From assembly GCA_964554335.1 (NCBI GenBank), contig CAZKOF010000033.1, positions 1 through 21,948 of the forward strand: DNA of 21,948 nt, read 5' to 3'. Made by a program: the position numbers and the translations under genes. The DNA comes from UBA3263 sp964554335. GTDB lineage: Bacteria; Bacteroidota; Bacteroidia; Bacteroidales; Muribaculaceae. Every line of letters begins with the position of its first letter. Position 1 is the stretch's first letter. This document shows, one piece after another, positions 1 to 6,284 of this stretch. Under the pieces are notes generated by a model. It had not been told where the DNA came from, searched no databases, and saw only the letters and a program-made list of their open reading frames with translations.

Positions 1-8
1 GACATTTA

Positions 9-25
9 CCCCCCCCCAAAAAAAA
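9..25. repeat. C9A8 homopolymer tract at window edge
   Basis: Nine C are followed by eight A. On the minus strand this reads T8 then G9, then TAA and an ATG at positions 5-3 that runs off the window. A long G tract just before a start codon could be a slippage-prone (phase-variable) site for a gene outside the window. It could equally be an assembly-edge artefact. The gene it would control cannot be seen. Confidence 0.4.
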
Positions 26-56
26 CGCAAAAAGATGTAAAATGAAGAAGTGAAAA

Positions 57-88
57 CTTGTATAAGTCTTAAATTATCGCTACTTTTG
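57..88 (+). promoter_or_regulatory. Bacteroidetes-type promoter with no gene downstream
   Basis: A -33-like CTTG (57-60) is separated by 20 bp from TACTTTTG (81-88), which fits the Bacteroidetes -7 consensus TAnnTTTG. Transcription would start at about 93-96 and run right through the 53-bp repeat, then antisense into the end of the cotH-like gene. No plus-strand gene follows, so this may be an outward-facing promoter of a mobile element or may make a small RNA. This is predicted from the motif only. Confidence 0.5.
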
Positions 89-89
89 C

Positions 90-110
90 ATTCGTGATGT
101 ACTCACGAAT
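90..110. promoter_or_regulatory. perfect 8-bp palindrome over the predicted start site
   Basis: The arms ATTCGTGA (90-97) and TCACGAAT (103-110) flank a 5-bp centre, TGTAC. The palindrome starts two bases after the -7 box of the promoter at 57-88, so it covers the predicted start site. That is the usual place for a repressor operator, and it could also fold as a hairpin at the 5' end of the RNA. The regulator is not in the window. Confidence 0.45.
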
Positions 111-122
111 CAGTGCAATGAT

Positions 123-175
123 GCTTTTGGGGTTCTGCATTACGCGCTGATAAACCAATTAATAGAACCTACCTT
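123..175 (+). repeat. 53-bp repeat, left copy (inverted relative to 21896-21948)
   Basis: This stretch matches the reverse complement of 21896-21948 at 52 of 53 positions; the only difference is at 138 (C here, T in the other copy read in the same direction). It contains GGTTCT (131-136) and AGAACC (164-169) as inverted arms, extended inward by ATTA (139-142) and TAAT (160-163), with a 2-nt bulge (137-138) and a 17-nt loop. The single difference falls in the bulge. In both copies the repeat lies downstream of a gene and has the same orientation relative to it. It may be an insertion-sequence end, a REP-like extragenic palindrome or a recombination site; no transposase is visible. Confidence 0.85.
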
Positions 176-200
176 TAAGTGTAGGGTATAGGAATAATAG

Positions 201-317
201 TTAAAGTTCACCGTTTTCGGCGCGGGTTTTTAGAATGGCGACGCGCAGTGTCAGCCACTCCTTCAGTTTGTTTACGTGCTTGCGGGTGTCGAGGCCGTCC
301 AGGGATAGTACCTTCAT
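201..317 (-). pseudogene. out-of-frame remnant of the cotH-like C-terminus
   Basis: In the frame shifted by one relative to the cotH-like gene, the minus strand stays open from about 338 to a TAA at 201-203. It encodes a lysine-rich amphipathic helix containing HVNKLKEWLTLRV and ending AENGEL. CotH-family proteins of Bacteroidales commonly end in a helix of this kind (a W..R pattern), whereas the in-frame tail is Arg/Pro-rich and looks unnatural. I infer that this is the original C-terminus, now joined out of frame. Confidence 0.5.
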
Positions 318-1287
318 TGTTGCAGACAACATTGACTGTCAGCAGATAGCTCACGGCGGACTCTATGTCGAAACCGCTGATGTCAGCGCCGTCGACTGCG
401 CGGTCAGCGGCATCGTTGAAATCGTTCTTCCATATTTCGAAGCGCTCTTCGGGAGTCGGTCCTGTCGTGTCTGAGGCATAGAGCTCGTCGAAATCGGGGT
501 CTTTGACCATGACGGGAATATCCCATACTCCCCCTGATCGGAACTTATATTTCTCATCATATTCGCGACTCATCTCAAAAAGTATGCCGGTTTGTTTGTC
601 GATGTCGACGCTTCCGCTGTTGATGCCGATTTTTTCAGTCAGCAGATAGAGTCCGCAGTACTTTCCGTTTACGTAGACGTTGCAGGGCTGCGTGTGGTTG
701 GCATACTGCATGCCGAGTCGGCGGGCGAGCCAGAGGCCGACGGCATTTCGCATTCCTGTCGGGTCAAGATAATCGGCGAGCAGAACGTAGCTTTTTGCTT
801 CAGCGAAATTGCAGATAGATGTCTTGCGGGCGAACTTGAGCCTCATCGGCTTCTTTAGGAAGCCCCATGATGAGTTGCCGCGGCCTTTGACGCTTAGGGT
901 CAGCCCCCGGGCATCGTCGACAATTCCGAAGCCTTCGATGTCGAGGGTGGCATTGATGTAGTCGGTTTTGCTCCACACCCACTCCTTGTCGGGATAGTCG
1001 GGAAAGGTGAAATGCAGCGTCGGCACACTCTCGTCTTTGACCACGCATGAGTCTATGGCAGAGATAGGAATCTTCAATTCCGCGCCGCCGGGATTGTAGT
1101 AGTCGTTATAGTGAATGGATAGCTCCGGATCATCGGGGTCTGCCGAGTGGGTGATTTTCATGCCGTCAGCAAAGGGTATGGAGTGAAAGGTAGAATCGTT
1201 GCGATAAACATTCAGTTCCTTTGCCGAGGCTGCAACGGCGCCGCCCAAAGCGGCTGCGACAAGTATGTTGCGAAGTGATATGTTCAT
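208..1287 (-). CDS. CotH-like kinase-family secreted protein, C-terminally damaged
   Basis: The 359-residue product has a signal peptide (about 1-22), a short N-terminal beta region, and from about 110 a CotH-type fold with the hallmark RGRGNSSW region (135-141), a K.PMRLKF stretch (145-152) and SYLLTVNVVCNN (313-324). CotH proteins are atypical protein-kinase-like enzymes; in Bacteroidetes they are often exported and of unknown substrate. After residue 325 the sequence becomes a basic, low-complexity tail and stops. The segment normally expected next, including a GP.WD.D metal-binding motif, is absent, and a plausible native C-terminal helix lies in another frame (201-317). I infer an internal deletion of more than 100 residues that also shifted the frame, so the kinase is probably inactive. 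It is the last gene of the minus-strand unit, 3 bp after the small secreted-protein gene. Confidence 0.75.
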   Translation of the reverse strand: MNISLRNILVAAALGGAVAASAKELNVYRNDSTFHSIPFADGMKITHSADPDDPELSIHYNDYYNPGGAELKIPISAIDSCVVKDESVPTLHFTFPDYPDKEWVWSKTDYINATLDIEGFGIVDDARGLTLSVKGRGNSSWGFLKKPMRLKFARKTSICNFAEAKSYVLLADYLDPTGMRNAVGLWLARRLGMQYANHTQPCNVYVNGKYCGLYLLTEKIGINSGSVDIDKQTGILFEMSREYDEKYKFRSGGVWDIPVMVKDPDFDELYASDTTGPTPEERFEIWKNDFNDAADRAVDGADISGFDIESAVSYLLTVNVVCNNEGTIPGRPRHPQARKQTEGVADTARRHSKNPRRKR

Positions 1288-1290
1288 TGC

Positions 1291-1776
1291 TTAGATGACA
1301 ATTTTAATTGCAGGAAAGTTGCGTATCACCACTATGTACATTCCCTCGGCGAGTTCGCTAAAGTCAAAATCGTCAATCTTTTCGATGCGCAACTGCTTGA
1401 CCGTTTTGCCGCTGACGTCGACAATCTTACATATGTCGTCAGGTTGGGCGCCCTCAACGGTCAGTTTGGTGCCATCCCAGTGCAGTGTGCGGCTTGCTGC
1501 CGATGCGGGCTCCGACATGGCGTCAGGGTCAGCCGTCAGATAGCGGAAACCTTTGACATCATCCAGTATCAGAGTGTGTTCTGTTTCGGCGTCTGCGATA
1601 ATCACGGTGCCCCGGTCGACGGTTATTGAAAGGTCGTCGCTAACACACATTCTTATCGGTTCGGTGGAATGAGTCGAAATCTCGACCATGAGTTCAGCCG
1701 CATCGGCAAATGATAGTGATGCCATTGCTAACAGCACGCACATGAGTTTGCGGAATGAAGGTGTTCTACTTGTCAT
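1291..1776 (-). CDS. small secreted protein with T9SS-like C-terminal tail
   Basis: The 161-residue protein has a basic N-terminus and a hydrophobic signal peptide (about 8-27, cleavage near ADAAE), a beta-rich middle with no recognised enzyme motif, and a C-terminal domain from about 103 (LTVEGAQPDD, VDVSGKTVKQ, LAEGMYIVVI, IKIVI). That last part resembles the type A sorting domain of the type IX secretion system and related tails on Bacteroidetes surface proteins. The start overlaps the stop of ldcA by 11 bp and the stop lies 3 bp before the cotH-like start, so the three genes are probably cotranscribed. It could be a partner or carrier of the CotH-like protein; that is inference from adjacency. 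No function is assigned. Confidence 0.75.
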   Translation of the reverse strand: MTSRTPSFRKLMCVLLAMASLSFADAAELMVEISTHSTEPIRMCVSDDLSITVDRGTVIIADAETEHTLILDDVKGFRYLTADPDAMSEPASAASRTLHWDGTKLTVEGAQPDDICKIVDVSGKTVKQLRIEKIDDFDFSELAEGMYIVVIRNFPAIKIVI

Positions 1777-2677
1777 GTGATATGATTGTTGTTTTGGGAG
1801 AGACTGTCAGGGTGACTTCGGCTCCCTGGATGAACGGCAGATTTGCGGCGACGTGGCCGATGGGAGCGTTGAAGGCAACGGGGTAGGGCACATCGGTCGT
1901 CAGTGAGGCAATCATGGCGTACATGTTCTGCCAGTCGCGGCTCGGACGGTAGTCGGTGAATTGACCGACTATCAGGCCGCGCAGCCGGTCGAGCACTCCC
2001 GATAGCTTCAGGCGCATCAGCATGCGCTCCACCTTATAGATAGGTTCGGCAATATCTTCGATAACGAGAATGGTGTCGGGGAGCGCCATGAGGTCGAATG
2101 GTGTTGATACGAGACCGTCAAGCACGGCAAGATTTCCTCCGCGCATTATCCCGAAAGCGATGCCGTTGCGGTTCAGCGGGTGTGAAGGAAACTCGATTGA
2201 CGGCATCCTTCCGGTTCGGAGAATGGAGAAGAGGCGCCTGTTGGCTTCGTTGGCCGGACATTCGCAAAGGGTAAGCTCTTTGGCCATCGACGAGTGTATG
2301 GAGCGGATTCCGTTGGAATGCCATAGCGCATGGAGGGCGGATATGTCGCTGAACCCGGCGAGCCATACGGGACGTGAGAGCCTGATGTTTGAGAGCAGAT
2401 GCACGGCGCCATAGCCTCCGCGGCCGCAGATTATCGCCTTGACTTCGGGGTCGCAGATGGCGGCATCGATGTCGGCCAGACGATTTGCGGCGGTTGCGGA
2501 AAATGAGCCGCTGGAGCCTTTGGCGTGCGGCATGATGCGCGGGGTAAATCCCTCGGCGCTGAGCGCCGCTGCGGCGCCGTCGAGCAGCGTCGGGTCGATT
2601 GCCGACGCCGGGCTCAGCAGGGCCACGACGTCGCCGTCGGTCAGCAGCGGTGGGTTAGTCAACAATGCAGGAGTCAA
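1766..2677 (-). CDS. ldcA: LD-carboxypeptidase (peptidase S66), TTG start
   Basis: This serine peptidase family removes the terminal D-Ala from the L,D bond of murein tetrapeptides during cell-wall recycling in the cytoplasm. The 303 residues are normal for the family and there is no signal peptide. Visible motifs are GRGGYGAVHLL (85-95), the nucleophile elbow GFSD with Ser110, IEDIAEP with Glu207, and GHVAANLPF with His275; together they form the family's Ser-Glu-His triad. No ATG lies near the N-terminus. TTG at 2677 is the most upstream start that keeps the conserved DGDVVALLSPAS region; TTG codons at 2665 and 2662 are alternatives. A TAAGGAGG sequence (2693-2700) inside the upstream gene lies 15 nt before the TTG. 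The start overlaps the GTPase gene by 23 bp, which suggests translational coupling. Confidence 0.9.
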   Translation of the reverse strand: MTPALLTNPPLLTDGDVVALLSPASAIDPTLLDGAAAALSAEGFTPRIMPHAKGSSGSFSATAANRLADIDAAICDPEVKAIICGRGGYGAVHLLSNIRLSRPVWLAGFSDISALHALWHSNGIRSIHSSMAKELTLCECPANEANRRLFSILRTGRMPSIEFPSHPLNRNGIAFGIMRGGNLAVLDGLVSTPFDLMALPDTILVIEDIAEPIYKVERMLMRLKLSGVLDRLRGLIVGQFTDYRPSRDWQNMYAMIASLTTDVPYPVAFNAPIGHVAANLPFIQGAEVTLTVSPKTTIISHDK

Positions 2678-3887
2678 GGCCGCGGCTCAGTACCTCCTTA
2701 TCAAGGTGTTGGCCAATAAATACGAGTTTAACCATGCGGTCGCCATATTCGTTGTCCCAGTCGCGACGCAACTGAGGGTCGCGGGCGAGCATGACTTCCA
2801 ACTCTTCGGCGGGAGCGGTTGCAAACCAGTAGCCGGCGGGCTTGAGGTTTTTTTGAATACCTGCCTGCTCGAAGATATAACACATGTCTTTGTTGTTTGA
2901 GAAGTAACACAATCCCTTGCATCGAATGACGCTTGCGGGCCAGTGCTTGCCGACGAAATAGTCGAATTTGTTGAGGTCGAGGGGTTTGCGGTTGAAGTAT
3001 AGGAAAGTTTCGATTCCATAGTGCATGTGGGCATGATGCTCCTCACATTCGTGGCAGTGGCAGTGCTCGCCGTGCTCGTGGTGGTGATGGTCATGCTCGT
3101 GGTGATGGTGTCCATCATGCTCGTCATCGTCGTCATCATCATCGGTGTGACCTTCAATTTCGCGCACCCACGTTGCCGAGGTTGCGACCTTTTCAAAGTT
3201 AAACATTCCGGTGTTGACGATTCCGTCGAGGTCAATTTTGCAGAAGTCGGTCTCAATGATTTTTGCCTTTGGTTGGAGCGCTCGGATTACGGCCTTCACC
3301 CGTCCGGCATCCTCACGGCTGACTTCTGAGATTTTGTTGAGTATGACAATGTTGCAGAATTCAATTTGCTGGATGACGAGCCCTTCAATGTTTTCGTCGT
3401 CGTGGTCAAAGGCCCTGAGAGATTCTCCGCATCCGAATTCCGAAGCCATGCGCAGGGCATCGACGACCGTGCAGATGCAATCGAGCCGTGGGATTCCTTT
3501 GGCTACATATTCACTGTCGGGCGCAGCCATGGCGCAAATCGTCTGTGCAATGGGGGCAGGTTCGCATATTCCGCTGGCTTCAATGACAATATAGTCGAAA
3601 TTGCGTGTTGCTATAAGGTCTGCAAGTTGCTTCATCAGGTCGGTCTGGAGCGAGCAGCATATGCAGCCGTTCTGAAGTGCTATGAGGTCGCCGGAATTTT
3701 CGTTTTGGCCAACGATACCGCCTTTCTGAATTAGGCCGGCGTCGATATTGACCTCGCCGATATCGTTGACTATTACAGCGAAACGGATTCCGCGTCGGTT
3801 AGCAAGTATTTCATTTAGAAGAGTGGTTTTGCCGCTTCCGAGATAGCCTGTGAGCAGCAAGACAGGTGTTTCGTTATTCTGTTTCAT
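2655..3887 (-). CDS. COG0523/CobW-family metallochaperone GTPase with His/Asp-rich loop
   Basis: These cytoplasmic G3E GTPases deliver metals, usually zinc, to client enzymes. The 410 residues show a Walker A GYLGSGKT (14-21), the family-defining CICC metal motif (75-78), NKIS (184-187), and a CobW C-terminal domain from about 290 (GIETFLYF through the WPASVIRCKG region to about 395). Between the domains (249-289) lies a run of seven Asp and then 18 His with Cys in about 33 residues, a typical mobile metal-binding loop. It is the first gene of the minus-strand unit, with a -7 box about 23 bp upstream (3911-3918). No Zur-type operator is apparent. Subgroup (ZigA, YeiR or ZNG1-like) and metal cannot be set from sequence alone. 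The downstream genes do not obviously use zinc. Confidence 0.92.
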   Translation of the reverse strand: MKQNNETPVLLLTGYLGSGKTTLLNEILANRRGIRFAVIVNDIGEVNIDAGLIQKGGIVGQNENSGDLIALQNGCICCSLQTDLMKQLADLIATRNFDYIVIEASGICEPAPIAQTICAMAAPDSEYVAKGIPRLDCICTVVDALRMASEFGCGESLRAFDHDDENIEGLVIQQIEFCNIVILNKISEVSREDAGRVKAVIRALQPKAKIIETDFCKIDLDGIVNTGMFNFEKVATSATWVREIEGHTDDDDDDDEHDGHHHHEHDHHHHEHGEHCHCHECEEHHAHMHYGIETFLYFNRKPLDLNKFDYFVGKHWPASVIRCKGLCYFSNNKDMCYIFEQAGIQKNLKPAGYWFATAPAEELEVMLARDPQLRRDWDNEYGDRMVKLVFIGQHLDKEVLSRGLDSCIVD

Positions 3888-3910
3888 AATTAGGGACGTT
3901 ATTTACGGCA

Positions 3911-3938
3911 CAAAGTTACAAAAAAAATCGTAACTTTG
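3911..3938. promoter_or_regulatory. back-to-back divergent promoter, palindromic -7 boxes
   Basis: CAAAGTTAC (3911-3919) and GTAACTTTG (3930-3938) form a perfect 9-bp inverted repeat around a 10-bp, A-rich centre. Each arm holds TAACTTTG, the Bacteroidetes -7 box, facing outward: leftward for the GTPase gene and rightward for the SDR gene. Neither side has a good -33 TTTG at the usual 19-21 bp. The rightward box ends only 5 bp before the SDR ATG. Sigma factor could hardly occupy both boxes at once, so the two promoters probably compete. Confidence 0.65.
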
Positions 3939-3943
3939 CGGGG

Positions 3944-5350
3944 ATGAAAAAGAGAGTTTGCATAACGGGGGCGACCGGAACCATGGGTATGGCCACGCTC
4001 CGCGAAATGGCGCCTCGAGCCAACCGTTTCGATATCACAGTGCTTGCTCGTCCGAGCAGGCTAAACGAAAAGAAGCTGAAGCCTTTCATGGAACTCGACG
4101 GTTTTACGGTCGTGTGGGGTGACCTTTGTAATCCGGCGGATGTGATGCGGGCGGTTTCCGGTGCCGATTATGTGCTTCACATGGGAGGTATGGTGTCGCC
4201 GACCGCGGATCTGTATCCCGAAAAAACTCTGAAAGTCAATGTCAAGTCATCTGAAAATATTGCACGGGCTGTTCTCGAGGGTTCTAAGGCATCAACCTGT
4301 AAGGTTGTCTATATAGGCTCCGTTGCCGAACTCGGTGACCGCCGTCCGCCCTATCACTGGGGTCGCACCGGCGACCCGATTGCGCCGTCGCTTGGCGATG
4401 CGTATGCCGTTTCCAAAGTCGAAGCCGAGCGGGTCATCGTTGAGTCGGGGCTGAAGAATTGGCTTGTGTTGCGCCAGACCGGAATCCTCTACCCCGGCTT
4501 GCTGCTTAAAGGGTCGAACCCGATTTCTTTCCATGTCCCGTTGCGCGGACTGCTTGAATGGGTTACTGACGAGGACGCCGGCCGGCTGATGGCTAACATA
4601 TGTGAGGACACTGTGCCCGACGAACTTTGGAATAAATTCTATAATATCGGCTCAGGCCAAAGCTATCGCCTGACCAACTATGAGTTCGAAAAGCTGCTGT
4701 TGGGCGCGTTAGGTTGTCCTCCGCCTGAAAAGGTGTTCGGTGCGAATTGGTTCGCCACCCGGAATTTTCACGGACAGTGGTATCTCGATTCCGACCGCCT
4801 CGATGAACTCGTGCACTTCCGCAGCGGGGAGAGCTGCGACGATTATTTCCGTCGGATGAAGAAGATGACCCCGTGGTACTTCAAGCTCGCGCCGTTGGCT
4901 CCGGCAAAGTTGATAAAGGCCGGGATGAAGATGGTTGCCAAGCGCAAGACGTTGGGCACACTCTGGTGGCTCAAACATGACATAAGGCATAAAATCGACG
5001 CCCATTTCGGCAGCCGCGAAGAGTGGCAGTCAATTCCCGGTTGGGACGTGCAGTTGCCCGAGCTGGAATCCTATCCCGGTGAGGCCCGCGCGGAGCGTCA
5101 CCCTCAGGGGCATCCTCTGCTTGACCACGGCTATGACGAAAGCAAGCCTCTCGGAGAACTGACCATTGACGACATGCGGCAAAAAGCTGCGTTCATGGGA
5201 GGCAAATGTCTAAGCGGAAACATGACTCCGGGTGATATGACTACGAAACTGGATTGGGAGTGCTCGTGTGGCGAGCGGTTCAAAGCCTCGCCGATGCTCA
5301 TTCTGCTCGGCGGCCACTGGTGTCCGAAATGTTTGCATAAAAGGATATGA
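3944..5350 (+). CDS. extended SDR (NAD-dependent epimerase/dehydratase-like) with C-terminal zinc ribbon
   Basis: The 468-residue protein starts with a Rossmann fold: GATGTMG (9-15), an acidic D60 after the fourth strand, Ser126 (IGSVAEL) and YAVSK (154-158) as the catalytic Tyr/Lys. This fits the extended short-chain dehydrogenases, including 3-beta-hydroxysteroid dehydrogenase-like and sugar-epimerase branches. From about 300 it has a basic helical region, and it ends with a four-Cys ribbon (Cys440, Cys442, Cys460, Cys463). The usual length is about 300-350, so the tail is an added module. The start must be this ATG because the glycine motif begins at residue 9 and no upstream start is in frame. 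The stop overlaps the BASS transporter start (ATGA), so the two are likely coupled. The substrate is unknown. Confidence 0.85.
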   Translation: MKKRVCITGATGTMGMATLREMAPRANRFDITVLARPSRLNEKKLKPFMELDGFTVVWGDLCNPADVMRAVSGADYVLHMGGMVSPTADLYPEKTLKVNVKSSENIARAVLEGSKASTCKVVYIGSVAELGDRRPPYHWGRTGDPIAPSLGDAYAVSKVEAERVIVESGLKNWLVLRQTGILYPGLLLKGSNPISFHVPLRGLLEWVTDEDAGRLMANICEDTVPDELWNKFYNIGSGQSYRLTNYEFEKLLLGALGCPPPEKVFGANWFATRNFHGQWYLDSDRLDELVHFRSGESCDDYFRRMKKMTPWYFKLAPLAPAKLIKAGMKMVAKRKTLGTLWWLKHDIRHKIDAHFGSREEWQSIPGWDVQLPELESYPGEARAERHPQGHPLLDHGYDESKPLGELTIDDMRQKAAFMGGKCLSGNMTPGDMTTKLDWECSCGERFKASPMLILLGGHWCPKCLHKRI

Positions 5351-6273
5351 GAGCAAGCAAAATCCGTGCACGCCTGAAACCGTGGATGCTTCCGATAGCA
5401 ATGGTTACAGGTGCGATATTTCATGATTATATGGACTATTTGGCGTGGATTGCCCCCTGGCTCATTTTTGCGATGTTGCTTCTGACATTCTGCAAGATCA
5501 ACCCGCGGCATATTAAAGTCACCCGTATGACCGGACTGTTGCTTCCGGTTCAGGTTCTCGGAGGCATTGCGATATACCTGGCTCTACGGCCGTTAAACGT
5601 TCCTTTGGCCGAGGGGATGTTCATATGTGTTTTTTGTCCGACGGCGACTGCGGCTCCGGTTATTGTAGGGATGCTCGGCGGATCGGTGCCGCGTCTGGCA
5701 ACCTTTTCGGTAATGAGCAATATTGCCTGTGCGGCAACCGCCCCGCTATTGTTTACCCTCATGGGTGCTGATGGAGTCGAGTTTCTGCCGACATTCATGA
5801 CTATCAGCTCCAAAGTCATACCGTTGATTATTGCTCCGCTATTGCTTGCGCTGATATTGATGAAATTTGCCCCTCGGGTGCATCATCAGCTTGCCAATCA
5901 TGCGGGCCTCGCGTTTTATCTTTGGGCTTTCTCGCTGATTGTATGCGTTGGTCAGGCGGTCAGTTTCGTCATGCAGGAACCGGCCGGAGCAATTCCGCTT
6001 ATGGTAGCCCTGGCTTTTGGTGCGGGTGCGGCATGTCTGGCTCAGTTCTATGTCGGACGCAGGGTAGGGGAAATCATCGGCGACCGGGTTGCCGCAACTC
6101 AGGCGCTTATGCAGAAAAACACTGTGCTGGCAATATGGATGGCAACGACGTTTCTCTCGCCAATATGCTCGGTAGCTCCTGCGGCCTATATAGCATGGCA
6201 GAACACTATCAATTCCTGGCAACTATATAAGAAACAAAAAACTCCCGGCATTGCGCCGGGAGCCAATTCATGA
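5347..6273 (+). CDS. BASS-family (bile acid:Na+ symporter-like) membrane transporter
   Basis: The 308-residue integral membrane protein has about nine or ten hydrophobic segments. CPTATAAPVIVG (97-108) matches the unwound-helix motif after TM3-4 in BASS proteins, and QKNTVLA (256-262) matches the conserved QN motif of the second crossover helix. BASS proteins carry organic anions with sodium, including bile acids, pantoate, pyruvate and other small acids; this branch cannot be assigned a substrate. It is coupled to the SDR gene by a 4-bp overlap. Its last codons (KTPGIAPGANS) are written over the hairpin that terminates clpB from the other side, so the C-terminal tail is probably not conserved. 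Confidence 0.82.
   Translation: MRASKIRARLKPWMLPIAMVTGAIFHDYMDYLAWIAPWLIFAMLLLTFCKINPRHIKVTRMTGLLLPVQVLGGIAIYLALRPLNVPLAEGMFICVFCPTATAAPVIVGMLGGSVPRLATFSVMSNIACAATAPLLFTLMGADGVEFLPTFMTISSKVIPLIIAPLLLALILMKFAPRVHHQLANHAGLAFYLWAFSLIVCVGQAVSFVMQEPAGAIPLMVALAFGAGAACLAQFYVGRRVGEIIGDRVAATQALMQKNTVLAIWMATTFLSPICSVAPAAYIAWQNTINSWQLYKKQKTPGIAPGANS
6234..6262 (-). terminator. intrinsic terminator of clpB, inside the transporter gene
   Basis: CTCCCGGC (6242-6249) and GCCGGGAG (6255-6262) form a perfect 8-bp GC-rich stem with a 5-nt loop. On the minus strand the stem is followed by six T (6236-6241 on plus are A) and more T-rich sequence, so it terminates leftward transcription from clpB, 23 bp after its stop. 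Rightward there is no T run. The whole hairpin is coding for the BASS transporter C-terminus. Confidence 0.88.
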
Positions 6274-6284
6274 TTTAGTGGTGG

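Noticed and set aside
3040..3150. CRISPR-like short tandem repeats
   Set aside because: The periodicity comes from His and Asp codon runs inside a gene. There are no spacers of regular length and no cas genes.
2687..3256. 189-codon minus-strand frame rich in Thr/Met beside the His-rich loop
   Set aside because: It is the shifted-frame reading of the His/Asp codon repeats of the COG0523 GTPase, not a gene.
3911..3938. Zur or Fur operator in the GTPase/SDR divergent region
   Set aside because: The inverted repeat is fully explained by two outward-facing -7 boxes and does not match known Zur or Fur consensus sequences.
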